From contig NZ_JAFCNB010000003.1 in assembly GCF_017896165.1 (NCBI RefSeq), positions 186,001 to 250,000 of the forward strand: a DNA stretch of 64,000 bases, written 5' to 3'. Made by a program: the position numbers and the translations under genes. This DNA comes from Microbispora oryzae. GTDB lineage: Bacteria; Actinomycetota; Actinomycetes; Streptosporangiales; Streptosporangiaceae. Of this stretch, positions 46,453 to 54,459 are shown piece by piece (position 1 is the stretch's first letter; each line of letters opens with the position of its first letter). The notes beneath the pieces were generated by a model. That model saw nothing but the letters and a program-made list of their open reading frames with translations. It was not told where the DNA came from and did no database searches.

Positions 46453-47316
46453 TCACAGCTCGTCGGTCGCGGCCCTCCTGCTCCCGGGCCGGGCCGACAG
46501 ACCGGGCTCCCTGTCGGGCACCGGCGGCGGTGTGCCGCCGAACTCGGGGCACAGCGCCTGGTGATCGCACCAGTCGCACAGCCGGGACGGGCGGGCCCGC
46601 CACTCGCGGGTGCGGATCGCCCGCTCGATCGCCGCCCACAGCGCCTCGACCTTGCGCTCGGTGGCCCGCAGGTCGGCCTCGTCCGGCACGTAGCGGAGGA
46701 TCTCGCCGTTTCCCAGGTACATGAGCTGGAGCATGCGCGGCACCCGCCCGTCGCGCCGCCACAGCGCGAGGGCGTAGAACTTCATCTGGAACAGCGCCTT
46801 CGCCTCGAACTCCCGGCCGGGGGCCGTGCCCGTCTTGTAGTCGACCACCCGGATCTCGCCGGTGGGCGCCACGTCGAGCCGGTCGATGTAGCCGCGCAGC
46901 AGCAGCCCGCTGTCGAGCACGGTCTCGACGTACATCTCACGCTCGGCCGGCTCCAGGCGCCGCGGGTCCTCCAGCGTGAAGTAGCGCTCGAGCATGCCGG
47001 CGGCCTGGGCGAGCCAGGCGTCGCGCTCCTCGTCGGTCTCGAACAGCCCGGCGTACTCGGGCTCGTCGGTGAGCAGCCGCCGCCACTGCGGGTCGAGCAG
47101 GTCGCGGGCGGCCGCGACGGTGCGGGCCTCGGCCGGCAGGTCGTACAGCCGCTCCAGCACCGCGTGGACCAGCGTGCCGCGCACCGCGGCCGAGGAGGGC
47201 CGCTCGGGAAGCTGGTCGATGACCCGGAACCGGTAGAGCAGCGGGCAGGTCATGAAATCACCGGCGCGGGAGGGGGAGAGGGCGCCGATGATCGAGCGCT
47301 CTTCGGCGAGGGTCAT
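46453..47316 (-). CDS. RecB-like PD-(D/E)XK nuclease with Fe-S cysteines
   Basis: The 287-residue stand-alone nuclease is related to the C-terminal domain of RecB/AddB and to Cas4. The active site is visible as His51 (GTLVHAVLE), Asp145 (GYIDRLDV), and Asp159 and Lys161 (VVDYKTG). Cys24 plus Cys247, Cys250 and Cys256 (CDWCDHQALC) should bind a 4Fe-4S cluster that pins the two ends of the domain together. There is no helicase domain and no CRISPR gene nearby, so a general DNA repair exonuclease role is likeliest. The ATG lies seven bases after TACAGT (47329-47324), suggesting a leaderless transcript. It diverges from the site-2 protease gene. Confidence 0.92.
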   Translation of the reverse strand: MTLAEERSIIGALSPSRAGDFMTCPLLYRFRVIDQLPERPSSAAVRGTLVHAVLERLYDLPAEARTVAAARDLLDPQWRRLLTDEPEYAGLFETDEERDAWLAQAAGMLERYFTLEDPRRLEPAEREMYVETVLDSGLLLRGYIDRLDVAPTGEIRVVDYKTGTAPGREFEAKALFQMKFYALALWRRDGRVPRMLQLMYLGNGEILRYVPDEADLRATERKVEALWAAIERAIRTREWRARPSRLCDWCDHQALCPEFGGTPPPVPDREPGLSARPGSRRAATDEL

Positions 47317-47424
47317 GACCGGAACTGTAGGACACCCGACCGACAGACCGGGCCCGTACGACCTAGGCTGATCTCACCTCGCGGGCGCGTAGCATCGAGG
47401 CCAAGGGAAGAGAAGGCGGCCAGC

Positions 47425-48555
47425 ATGAGCACACCTGTCAAAACGTCGCCGGGGTTGCGGATGGGGCGTCCGTTCGGCATTCCGGTCTACGTCTCCCCGA
47501 CGTGGCTCATCGTGGCGGCGTTCATCACGATCACGTTGCAGCCGGCGTTCGCCTCCAGGCTGCCGGAGTACGGCGAGGCCGGGACCTACGCCGTGGCGCT
47601 CGCCTTCGCCGTCCTGCTGTACGTTTCGGTGCTGCTGCACGAGCTGGCCCACTGCGTCGTGGCCAAGCACTACGGCCTGCCGGTGCGCCGCATCACGCTC
47701 TATCTCCTCGGCGGCGTGTCGGAGATCGAGCGGGAGCCGGAGACGGCGGGCCGGGAGTTCAACGTCGCCTTCGCCGGACCGCTGCTGTCGCTCGGGCTCG
47801 CGGGCGTCGGCTACCTGGCCTACCGCTACGCCGTCCCCCCGGAGGGGGTCGTCTCGGTGCTGGTCATGCAGCTGTGGTGGTCCAACCTGGTGGTCGGCGT
47901 CTTCAACCTGCTGCCCGGCCTGCCGCTGGACGGCGGCCGCATGCTCAGGGCCGCCGTCTGGAAGGTGTCCAGCGACTCCGGCACGGGCACCGTGGCCGCC
48001 GCCTGGGTCGGCCGCACGGTCGCCGTGGCGGTCGTCGTGGTGCCGCTGATCCTCGCCCTCGCCTCCGGCCAGGAGCCCCGCCTCGAGATGCTGGTGTGGG
48101 GAATCGTGCTGGGGTCGTTCATCTGGTTCGGCGCCACCCAGTCGCTGCGGGTCGCCCGCGCCCGGGCCCGGCTCCCGAAGTTGCGCGCCAGGGCGCTGGC
48201 CCGCCGGGCGATTCCCGTCACGTCCGAGGTGCCGCTGTCGGAGGGCCTGCGGCGCGCGCGTGAGGCCGGGGCCGGGGCGATGGTCCTGGTCGACCACGAC
48301 GGCCATCCGATCGGCATCGTCAACGAGGCGGCCGTCACCGCCACCCCCGAGCAGCGCCGGCCGTGGGTCAACGTCGGCTCGCTGTCCCGCGCGCTTGAGC
48401 CCGCGCTGGTGCTCGGGGCCGACCTGGAGGGCGAGTCGCTGCTGGACGCGATGCGGGAGACCCCGGCGGGGGAGTACCTGCTCGTCGAGCGGGGCGGCGA
48501 GATCTACGGGGTGCTCGCGACAGCCGACGTCAACCGGGTGTTCAGCGGGGTCTGA
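47425..48555 (+). CDS. Site-2 protease family zinc metalloprotease (M50) with C-terminal CBS-like domain
   Basis: The 376-residue intramembrane protease has metal ligands His72 and His76 with Glu73 (LLHELAHCVV) and Asp169 (LPGLPLDGGRML). Six hydrophobic segments fill residues 20-255. The C-terminal 120 residues form a CBS-like pair (AMVLVDHDGHPIGIVN and YLLVERGGEIYGVLATADV). These features place it in the CBS-bearing M50B group rather than the PDZ-bearing RseP group. A likely role is release of a membrane-held regulator or peptide; the substrate is unknown. A TAGGCT box near 47364 and an AAGGGAAG stretch precede the ATG. The very long open frame upstream is not coding. Confidence 0.93.
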   Translation: MSTPVKTSPGLRMGRPFGIPVYVSPTWLIVAAFITITLQPAFASRLPEYGEAGTYAVALAFAVLLYVSVLLHELAHCVVAKHYGLPVRRITLYLLGGVSEIEREPETAGREFNVAFAGPLLSLGLAGVGYLAYRYAVPPEGVVSVLVMQLWWSNLVVGVFNLLPGLPLDGGRMLRAAVWKVSSDSGTGTVAAAWVGRTVAVAVVVVPLILALASGQEPRLEMLVWGIVLGSFIWFGATQSLRVARARARLPKLRARALARRAIPVTSEVPLSEGLRRAREAGAGAMVLVDHDGHPIGIVNEAAVTATPEQRRPWVNVGSLSRALEPALVLGADLEGESLLDAMRETPAGEYLLVERGGEIYGVLATADVNRVFSGV

Positions 48556-48619
48556 CTCCCGTCCCTCCCCCTCGTCGGCCCGCCGCCGGTGGGCATAGGG
48601 TTGCCTCGGCACAGAGTGG

Positions 48620-48652
48620 GTGTCCGGGAGCGAGCGCCGCCGTTCCGGACAC
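48620..48652 (+). terminator. Hairpin with downstream T-rich tract, probable terminator
   Basis: GTGTCCGG (48620-48627) and CCGGACAC (48645-48652) form an 8-base stem with a 17-base loop. TTCTTTTT lies about 15 bases downstream. It lies 65 bases after the protease stop and before the FHA gene. Confidence 0.4.
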
Positions 48653-48763
48653 GGCCGTTTCACGGTTCTTTTTGCTACTTTCTGGGGTGATCGATCCGGC
48701 ACCGGCCGGGTGTGCCGACGAAGGTGCCGGTCAGACCGGTGGCGTTTCCGGAGGGAGAGTTCT

Positions 48764-50467
48764 GTGACGGAACAGGGCGTGGGGGTGGTCCGCCCGCTGC
48801 CGGGAGAGGGCGTGGTCGCGCACGTGAACGGCCTGCTGCTCGTGTGCGCCGCCGCTGAGCAGCCGGTCGAGGAACTGCTCGGCGCGCTGAACGAGACCGC
48901 CACGACGGGGGGCGACGGCCGCGCGCTGGCCCGCCGGGTGGCCCAGGTACTCGCCAGGGCGATGGACCGGTCGATCGGCGGCGAGCCCGTCACCTGCGCG
49001 GTGGCCGGCCCCGCGGGGGGCGGTGTCGCGGTGCTTGTCAGCGGGGCCGCGCTCGCGGTCGTGTCGGGAGGCCCCGACGGTGAGGTCCGGCTGGCCGGCC
49101 GGGACGCCCTGACCTGGACCGACAGGCTCGTCAACGGCCCGGTGACCCGGATCGAGCTGCGCCTGCCCGGCGCGGGCCAGGCCGGGCCGTACGCCCGCCT
49201 GGACGGCGGAGTGGTCGGCGGCGCCGGGATCGAGTGCGACTTCAGCCAGAGCGGCGAGCTCGCCTTCCCCCCGCTGCCGCCGCGGCCCCCGCACGGACAG
49301 CCCTACCAGCCGCCGGCTCCCGGGCTGCCCGAGCCGATCTCCCCCCGCGAACCGCTGGTCCCGCCGCCGCCCATGCCGCCCGGTCCCGTTCCCCCCGCCG
49401 TGCCGCCGGAGCCCGGGCTCGCGCCGCCGTACCCCTCGCAGCCGCCGCAGCCCGTCTCCTCGCCCTATCTGCCCCAGCCCTCGCAGCCGCTCGCCCCGCC
49501 GCCCCCGATCTCCGACCCCGCGTCGTCCGGGCCGTTCGGTCCGCTGCCGCCTTACCTCGGGACGCCGCAGCCGGACCAGCAGCCGCCGCTCCCCGAGTCC
49601 GTGCCGGGCCCGGTGTCCGGCCCCCAGCCGGTGCAGGAGCCTGGCCAGGACCCGCACCCGCTGTACGACACCGGGCCGGACCTGCCGCAGCCGTACGACA
49701 GGCCCGGCGGCGAGGACCGGCCCCGTCAGGACGCCGGCGGCGCTCCCTTCGAGCCGGCTCCGCCCTACGAGCCCCCCGCCTACGACCCAACCGCGTTCGA
49801 CGGCCCCGCGTTCGAGGGGCCCGGCTTCGACGGCCCGGCCTTCGAGAAGTCCGGGTTCGAGAAGTCCGGGTTCGAGGGCCCAGGGTTCGAGGGTTCCGCC
49901 TACGAGCCCGCCGCGCACGCCGCCCCCGCGGCGCAGGAGGAGGACGCGGGCGAGGCCACCCAGCTCGACGTGACGCCCGAGCGTGACTCGCGCCCCATGG
50001 TGTACGGCGTGGACTGCACGAACGACCACTTCAACGACCCGCGGGCGACCTACTGCTCGATCTGCGGGGTGCCGATCGACCAGCGGGCGGTGGTGCCCTA
50101 CAAGGGGCCGCGGCCGCAGCTCGGCGTGCTTCAGCTGGACGACGGGATGTCGCTCCCGCTGGACGGCGACTACGTGCTCGGACGCGACCCGGAGCGGGCG
50201 GCGGAGGTGCAGTCGGGGGAGGCCCGGCCGGCCCGGGTGACCAGCCCCGACGGATCGGTGTCCCGCCGGCACCTGCGCGTGTTCCTGGAAAACTGGGACG
50301 TCAACCTGCTCGACCTCGGCTCGGTCAACGGAACGCAGATCCAGCCGCCCGGCGACCCGAACTTCTATGACATCCCGCCGAACGAGCCCGTGCCGATCCT
50401 CCCCGGCACGACCGTCCGGGTGGGTGTCTCCCGCACCATGCGCTACGAGGGGCTCCGCAACGCGTAG
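48764..50467 (+). CDS. FHA-domain protein with Pro-rich linker, pentapeptide repeats and zinc ribbon
   Basis: The 567-residue protein starts with an unassigned domain (about 1-160; GVVAHVNGLLLVCAAAEQ) that may be a degenerate PP2C-like fold. A Pro/Gln/Ser-rich linker (about 170-330) and ten aromatic-acidic pentapeptides (335-384) follow. Next is a zinc-ribbon-like segment with Cys in VDCTNDHFND and YCSICGVPI (about 411-436). A C-terminal FHA domain follows, with LGRDPE, VSRRHLRVFL and LGSVNGT (about 470-530), which should bind phosphothreonine. It is a candidate partner of Ser/Thr kinases. The start is GTG 48764 with GGAGGG eight bases upstream. Confidence 0.85.
   Translation: MTEQGVGVVRPLPGEGVVAHVNGLLLVCAAAEQPVEELLGALNETATTGGDGRALARRVAQVLARAMDRSIGGEPVTCAVAGPAGGGVAVLVSGAALAVVSGGPDGEVRLAGRDALTWTDRLVNGPVTRIELRLPGAGQAGPYARLDGGVVGGAGIECDFSQSGELAFPPLPPRPPHGQPYQPPAPGLPEPISPREPLVPPPPMPPGPVPPAVPPEPGLAPPYPSQPPQPVSSPYLPQPSQPLAPPPPISDPASSGPFGPLPPYLGTPQPDQQPPLPESVPGPVSGPQPVQEPGQDPHPLYDTGPDLPQPYDRPGGEDRPRQDAGGAPFEPAPPYEPPAYDPTAFDGPAFEGPGFDGPAFEKSGFEKSGFEGPGFEGSAYEPAAHAAPAAQEEDAGEATQLDVTPERDSRPMVYGVDCTNDHFNDPRATYCSICGVPIDQRAVVPYKGPRPQLGVLQLDDGMSLPLDGDYVLGRDPERAAEVQSGEARPARVTSPDGSVSRRHLRVFLENWDVNLLDLGSVNGTQIQPPGDPNFYDIPPNEPVPILPGTTVRVGVSRTMRYEGLRNA
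49766..49915 (+). repeat. Ten tandem pentapeptide-coding units in the FHA gene
   Basis: Ten 15-base units encode [FY]-[ED]-x-x-[AG]: YEPPA, YDPTA, FDGPA, FEGPG, FDGPA, FEKSG, FEKSG, FEGPG, FEGSA, YEPAA. The two FEKSG units have identical DNA. Aromatic and acidic residues are evenly spaced, as in sticker-and-spacer low-complexity proteins. Confidence 0.85.
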
Positions 50468-50575
50468 GGCGTACGGAGCTCCCCGCCGATCCGCCGGCCG
50501 TCCGGGCCGCCGCTCGGACGCCGAGCCTCGCCGCCGCCCCGGCGGCCGAGGCAGTCCCCTGTCCCGGAGGTGACC

Positions 50576-51451
50576 GTGAAGCTCGGCCTGCACTACTGGA
50601 ACTTCTCGACCCCGGCCGACCCGGCGCTGATCGCGCCGACGCTGGCCCGGACGGCGCGCGTGGCCGACCAGGCCGGCCTGTCGTCGTTCAGCGTCATGGA
50701 TCACTACCTGCAGATGCAGACGGCGGCCAGCCACGCGGACGAGCCGATGCTCGAGGCCTACACCACGCTCGGCTACGTCGCGGCGCTCACCGAGCGGATC
50801 CGGCTCGGCGTCCTGGTCACGGGTGTCATGTACCGGCACCCGGGGCCGCTGGCGAAGATCGTGACCACGCTCGACGTGCTGTCCGGCGGCCGCGCCCAGC
50901 TCGGGCTCGGCGCCTCCTGGTACGAGCGTGAGCAGCGGGCGTACGGCGTGCCCGTGGTGCCGATGGCCGAGCGGTTCGAGCGGCTGGAGGAGACGCTGCG
51001 GATCTGCCTGCAGATGTGGAGCGAGGACGACGGGCCGTACGAAGGGCGGCACTACCGGCTGGAGGAGACGATCTGCGTCCCCGCGCCGCTCTCCCGTCCC
51101 CGCCCGCGCATCCTGATCGGGGGCGGCGGGGAGAAGAAGACCCTGCTGCTGGTCGCCCGGTACGGCGACGCCTGCAACCTGTTCGCCCGGGGGCGGGACG
51201 AGGTAGCCCGCAAGCTCGACGTGCTGCGGGCGCACTGCGAGGCCGAGGGGCGCGACTATCAGGCCATCGAGAAGACCGTGATGTACAGCAGCGGTTCGGT
51301 GCTCGACCAGACCGACGCGTTCCTCGCGGAGATCGAGGAGTACGCCAAGCTCGGCGTGGCTGAGGTCCAGGTGCTCCCGGACCGCGACCCGGCGGCCTTC
51401 GCCGAGCTGCTGGCCGAGCGCGTCGCCCCCCGGGTGGCCGCCGTCGGCTAG
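50576..51451 (+). CDS. LLM-class F420-dependent oxidoreductase
   Basis: The 291-residue protein belongs to the luciferase-like (bacterial luciferase TIM-barrel) family, whose actinobacterial members mostly use coenzyme F420. The N-terminus KLGLHYWNFS, then FSVMDHYLQM, LGVLVTGVMYRHP and GRAQLGLGASWYEREQRAYG are typical. The reaction and substrate are unknown. I chose GTG 50576 because GGAGG (50566-50570) then lies five bases away; the GTG at 50570 overlaps that ribosome site. It follows the FHA gene by 108 bases with its own good ribosome site. Confidence 0.9.
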   Translation: MKLGLHYWNFSTPADPALIAPTLARTARVADQAGLSSFSVMDHYLQMQTAASHADEPMLEAYTTLGYVAALTERIRLGVLVTGVMYRHPGPLAKIVTTLDVLSGGRAQLGLGASWYEREQRAYGVPVVPMAERFERLEETLRICLQMWSEDDGPYEGRHYRLEETICVPAPLSRPRPRILIGGGGEKKTLLLVARYGDACNLFARGRDEVARKLDVLRAHCEAEGRDYQAIEKTVMYSSGSVLDQTDAFLAEIEEYAKLGVAEVQVLPDRDPAAFAELLAERVAPRVAAVG

Positions 51452-51486
51452 GAGGCCCCCGATACGGAGGGCAGGCGGCCGGGTGG

Positions 51487-52089
51487 TCAGGCGGTGAGGC
51501 GGTCGAGCTCGGCCAGGATGAGCCGTTCGAGGCGGTCGTCGGGGACGCGGCCGGGGTAGAGCAGCCGGTGGACGCTCAGGCCGTCCACCAGCGCGAGGAG
51601 CCGTTCTGCCACGTCGTCGAGGTCCTCGTCCAGGCGCCCGCCGGTGCGCACCTCGCCTGCCTCGGCGGCCGACCTGAGCAGGCTCACCACGAGATAGCGC
51701 AGTTCGGCGGCCTCGCGCCGCTGTACCTCGAGAAGAGCGGGGTCGGTGAGGCTGCGCCCCCAGAAGCCGACCTCAAGGCCGGTCTCGCCTCTGCGCTCCT
51801 CGTCCAGCGGCACGTTGTCGAGGAGGACCTCGCGCAGGGCCGCGAGCCCGGTCAGCCCGGCGAGCCTGGCCCGGAGCCGCTCGGCGATCCTCCGGTGCGA
51901 CGCCTCGAGGGCCGACACGAGGATGTCGTCCTTGTCGGCGAAGTAGTGGGTCAGGACGCCGTTGGAGTATCCGGCCTCCCTGGCGATGGCCCGGGTCGTG
52001 GCGGCGTCGATGCCGTCCCGCAGGATGATCCGCCGGGCGGCCTCGACAACTTCCTCCCGCCGCTCCCCGTGGTCGACGATCTTCGGCAC
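51487..52089 (-). CDS. TetR family transcriptional regulator
   Basis: The 200-residue repressor has an N-terminal helix-turn-helix (GIDAATTRAIAREAGYSNGVLTHYFADKDDIL, about 26-57) and an all-helical ligand domain with a TetR C-terminal type pattern (EERRGETGLEVGFWGRSL). The start is GTG with GGGGGA upstream. It diverges from the PfkB kinase gene over 55 bases that hold the kinase promoter, so it probably represses that transcript and its own. The ligand may be a metabolite of the kinase or aminotransferase; that is inference. Confidence 0.92.
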   Translation of the reverse strand: MPKIVDHGERREEVVEAARRIILRDGIDAATTRAIAREAGYSNGVLTHYFADKDDILVSALEASHRRIAERLRARLAGLTGLAALREVLLDNVPLDEERRGETGLEVGFWGRSLTDPALLEVQRREAAELRYLVVSLLRSAAEAGEVRTGGRLDEDLDDVAERLLALVDGLSVHRLLYPGRVPDDRLERLILAELDRLTA

Positions 52090-52107
52090 GGCTGTTCCCC
52101 CTTCGGG

Positions 52108-52144
52108 TTGACCTTTTAGTCGGTCGCCCGTCTATTATGCGCAC
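52108..52144 (+). promoter_or_regulatory. Leaderless promoter of the kinase gene within the TetR-divergent gap
   Basis: TTGACC (52108-52113) and TATTAT (52133-52138) form -35 and -10 boxes with a 19-base spacer. Six bases separate the -10 box from the ATG at 52145. A GACC/GGTC inverted pair with an eight-base gap (52110-52125) lies in the spacer and could be the TetR operator. Confidence 0.55.
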
Positions 52145-53137
52145 ATGTCGGTTGTGACGGTCGGCGTGCACATCGTCGACGTGCTGGCCAGGCCGGTGGA
52201 GTCGATCCCCTCGGGGCAGGACACCCACCTGCTGGAGCAGATCCGCATCACCGCGGCGGGCGCCGCCGCGGGCACGGCGGTCGACCTCGCGAAGCTCGGG
52301 GTCCCGGTGGCCTCCCTCGGCGCCGTCGGCGACGACGAGCTGGGCGACTTCCTCCTGATGATCATGGCGCGGCACGGCGTCGACGTGGGCGGGGTGGTCC
52401 GCAGGACGGGCGAGCAGACGGCCGCCTCGATCCTGCCGATCCGCCCGGACGGCGGCCGGCCGTCGTTCCACGTGCCCGGGGCCAATCTGGGGCTCTCGAC
52501 CGCCGACATCGACCAGGAGCGCCTCGCCCGGGCGAAGATCGTGCACCTCGGCGGCATGGACGTCACCTGGGGCCTGCACGATCCGGAGTTCTTCGCGCTG
52601 CTCGACAAGGCGCGCGAAGCGGGCGCCGTGGTCACGATGGACCTGCTGTCGAACATGCCGGACCTCATGCCGGCGGTGCGGTCGTTCCTCCCGCACGTCG
52701 ACTACGTGCTGCCCAACGAGGAGCAGGCGCTCATGCTCACGGGCGCCGCCACCGCGGCGGAGGCCGCCGCCGCCCTGCTGGCCGACGGGCCGCGCGGCGC
52801 GCTGATCACCCTCGGGGCCGCCGGCAGCCTGGTCGTCACCCCCTCCGGCGCGGTGACGGTGCCCGCGCTCGACGTCCCGGTGGTCGACACCACGGGCTGC
52901 GGAGACGCTTACTGCGCCGGCTTCGTCGCCGGCCTGCTGGGCGGCCGCGACGTGCTCGCCGCCGCCCGGCTCGCGACCGCCGTGGCGGCCCGGGTCGCCG
53001 GGGGCCTGGGCTCCGACGCGGGCCTCGACGGGCCGATCACGGAGGGTCCCGTCACAGGCGGGCCACTCACCCCGGACGCCGGATCCGGCGCCACCGACAG
53101 CGGCGGGGCCGGTGCGCCCGGCGCCGCCGACCGCTGA
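52145..53137 (+). CDS. PfkB family carbohydrate kinase
   Basis: The 330-residue ribokinase-like enzyme phosphorylates a sugar or nucleoside with ATP. The first half has GAAAGTAVDLAKLGVPVASLGAVGDDELG (about 38-66), close to the family signature. The C-terminal signature VVDTTGCGDAYCAGF (248-262) has catalytic Asp254. The last 40 residues are a disordered Gly/Pro/Thr tail (TEGPVTGGPLTPDAG). It shares a transcript with a class III aminotransferase (17-base gap), so the substrate could be an amino sugar or amino polyol precursor; the pair is not one I recognise. Confidence 0.92.
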   Translation: MSVVTVGVHIVDVLARPVESIPSGQDTHLLEQIRITAAGAAAGTAVDLAKLGVPVASLGAVGDDELGDFLLMIMARHGVDVGGVVRRTGEQTAASILPIRPDGGRPSFHVPGANLGLSTADIDQERLARAKIVHLGGMDVTWGLHDPEFFALLDKAREAGAVVTMDLLSNMPDLMPAVRSFLPHVDYVLPNEEQALMLTGAATAAEAAAALLADGPRGALITLGAAGSLVVTPSGAVTVPALDVPVVDTTGCGDAYCAGFVAGLLGGRDVLAAARLATAVAARVAGGLGSDAGLDGPITEGPVTGGPLTPDAGSGATDSGGAGAPGAADR

Positions 53138-53154
53138 CAGACGGGAGAACCCCC

Positions 53155-54378
53155 ATGTCGCTCGACGCCTCCCTGCGGGCCCGCGCCGCCAAGGTCGTCC
53201 CCGGTGGCATGTACGGCCACCTCAACGCGGCGCTCCACGGTGAGAGCTATCCGCAGTTCTTCGTCCGGGCAGAGGGCGCCCGCCAGTGGGACGCCGACGG
53301 CCGCGAGTACGTCGACCTGATGTGCAGCTGGGGCCCCATGATCGTGGGCCACCGCAACCCGCGGGTCGAGGCCGCGGCGGCGGCACAGCAGGCGGCGGGC
53401 GACTGCCTGAACGGGCCGGGCCCGATCATGGTCGAGCTGGCCGAGCTCCTCGTCGACCTCATCCCCTCGGCCGACTGGGCCATGTTCTCCAAGAACGGCA
53501 CCGACGCCACCACCCAGGCCCTCATGGTGGCCAGGGCCGCCACCGGCCGCACCAAGGTGCTGGTGGCCCACGGGGCCTACCACGGCGCCGACCCCTGGTG
53601 CACGCCCGGCCTGTCCGGCGTCACGCCCAGCCAGCGCGCCGACTCGATCGAGTTCACCTACAACGACCTCGCGAGCGCGGAGACGGCCGCCGAGCAGGCC
53701 GGGGGAGACGTGGCGGCCATCCTGGTCACCCCGTTCAAGCACGACTCCTTCGAAGACCAGGAGGCGGCCGACCCGGCCTTCGCCCGCGGCGTGCGGGCCC
53801 TGGCCGACCGGCTCGGCGCCGCGCTGGTGATCGACGACGTGCGGGCGGGCTGGCGGCTCGACCTGCGCGGCTCGTGGGAGCCGTTCGGCGTCCGGCCCGA
53901 CCTCACCGCGTGGAGCAAGGCCATGGCGAACGGCTTCCCCATCGCGGCCGTCACGGGGACCGACGCCCTGCGCGGACCGGCCCAGACCCTCTACTCCACG
54001 GGCTCCTTCTGGTTCTCCGCGACGGCCATGGCCGCCGCCAAGGCCACCATTGAGATCCTCAGGGAGACGGACGGCGTCGCGCTGATGCACCGGGCCGGCA
54101 CCCGCCTGCGCGAGGGAATCGCGGCCCAGGCGGCGTCACACGGCTTCGTGGTCAGGCAGACCGGCCCCGTGCAGGTCCCGTGGCTGTCGTTCGAGGGCGA
54201 CGAGACCCTGGAGAAGGGCATGGCCTGGGCGGCCGCCTGCCTGGACGAGGGGGTGTACCTCCACGGGTGGCACAACTGGTTCCTGTCCACCGCCCACACC
54301 GACGAGGAGATCGACCGGGCCCTGCAGGGCACCGACGCCGCCTTCGGCAAGCTGCGGGCGGCGTACGGGGCCGACTGA
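53155..54378 (+). CDS. Class III aminotransferase (glutamate-1-semialdehyde aminomutase-like)
   Basis: The 407-residue PLP enzyme has the cofactor Lys255 (TAWSKAMANGFP) and the Asp-rich strand LVIDDVRAGWRL (about 223-234) that holds the PLP ring. FSKNGTDATTQALMVARAAT (about 110-129) binds phosphate. It resembles HemL, but the context lacks heme genes and HemL has a different GNEVNG-type insert, so a transaminase on a carbonyl sugar or alpha-keto substrate is more probable. It follows the PfkB kinase by 17 bases with GGGAGAA as ribosome site, under the same TetR-linked promoter. Confidence 0.88.
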   Translation: MSLDASLRARAAKVVPGGMYGHLNAALHGESYPQFFVRAEGARQWDADGREYVDLMCSWGPMIVGHRNPRVEAAAAAQQAAGDCLNGPGPIMVELAELLVDLIPSADWAMFSKNGTDATTQALMVARAATGRTKVLVAHGAYHGADPWCTPGLSGVTPSQRADSIEFTYNDLASAETAAEQAGGDVAAILVTPFKHDSFEDQEAADPAFARGVRALADRLGAALVIDDVRAGWRLDLRGSWEPFGVRPDLTAWSKAMANGFPIAAVTGTDALRGPAQTLYSTGSFWFSATAMAAAKATIEILRETDGVALMHRAGTRLREGIAAQAASHGFVVRQTGPVQVPWLSFEGDETLEKGMAWAAACLDEGVYLHGWHNWFLSTAHTDEEIDRALQGTDAAFGKLRAAYGAD

Positions 54379-54447
54379 GGCCGGTTCGGCCGATCTCTCC
54401 GGTCGCTCCCGGCGACGCGACGGGGCGAAGGCCCGCGGGAGGGGCAC

Positions 54448-54459
54448 TAGCCTTTCCCC
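54448..54459 (+). promoter_or_regulatory. Leaderless promoter box of trmI
   Basis: TAGCCT (54448-54453) is followed by six bases and the ATG at 54460; no ribosome site is present. Confidence 0.45.

Noticed and set aside
46453-47316. Cas4-like protein suggesting a CRISPR system
   Set aside because: The nuclease shares the Fe-S RecB fold, but there is no repeat array and no other cas gene in the window; a stand-alone RecB-like repair nuclease is more likely.
45742-47424. Long upstream extension of the site-2 protease frame
   Set aside because: It runs antisense to the sensor kinase and the RecB-like nuclease. The hydrophobic N-terminus and ribosome site place the start at 47425.
53155-54378. 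Assignment of the aminotransferase as HemL
   Set aside because: No heme genes adjoin it, it pairs with a sugar kinase under TetR control, and HemL-specific sequence is not convincing.
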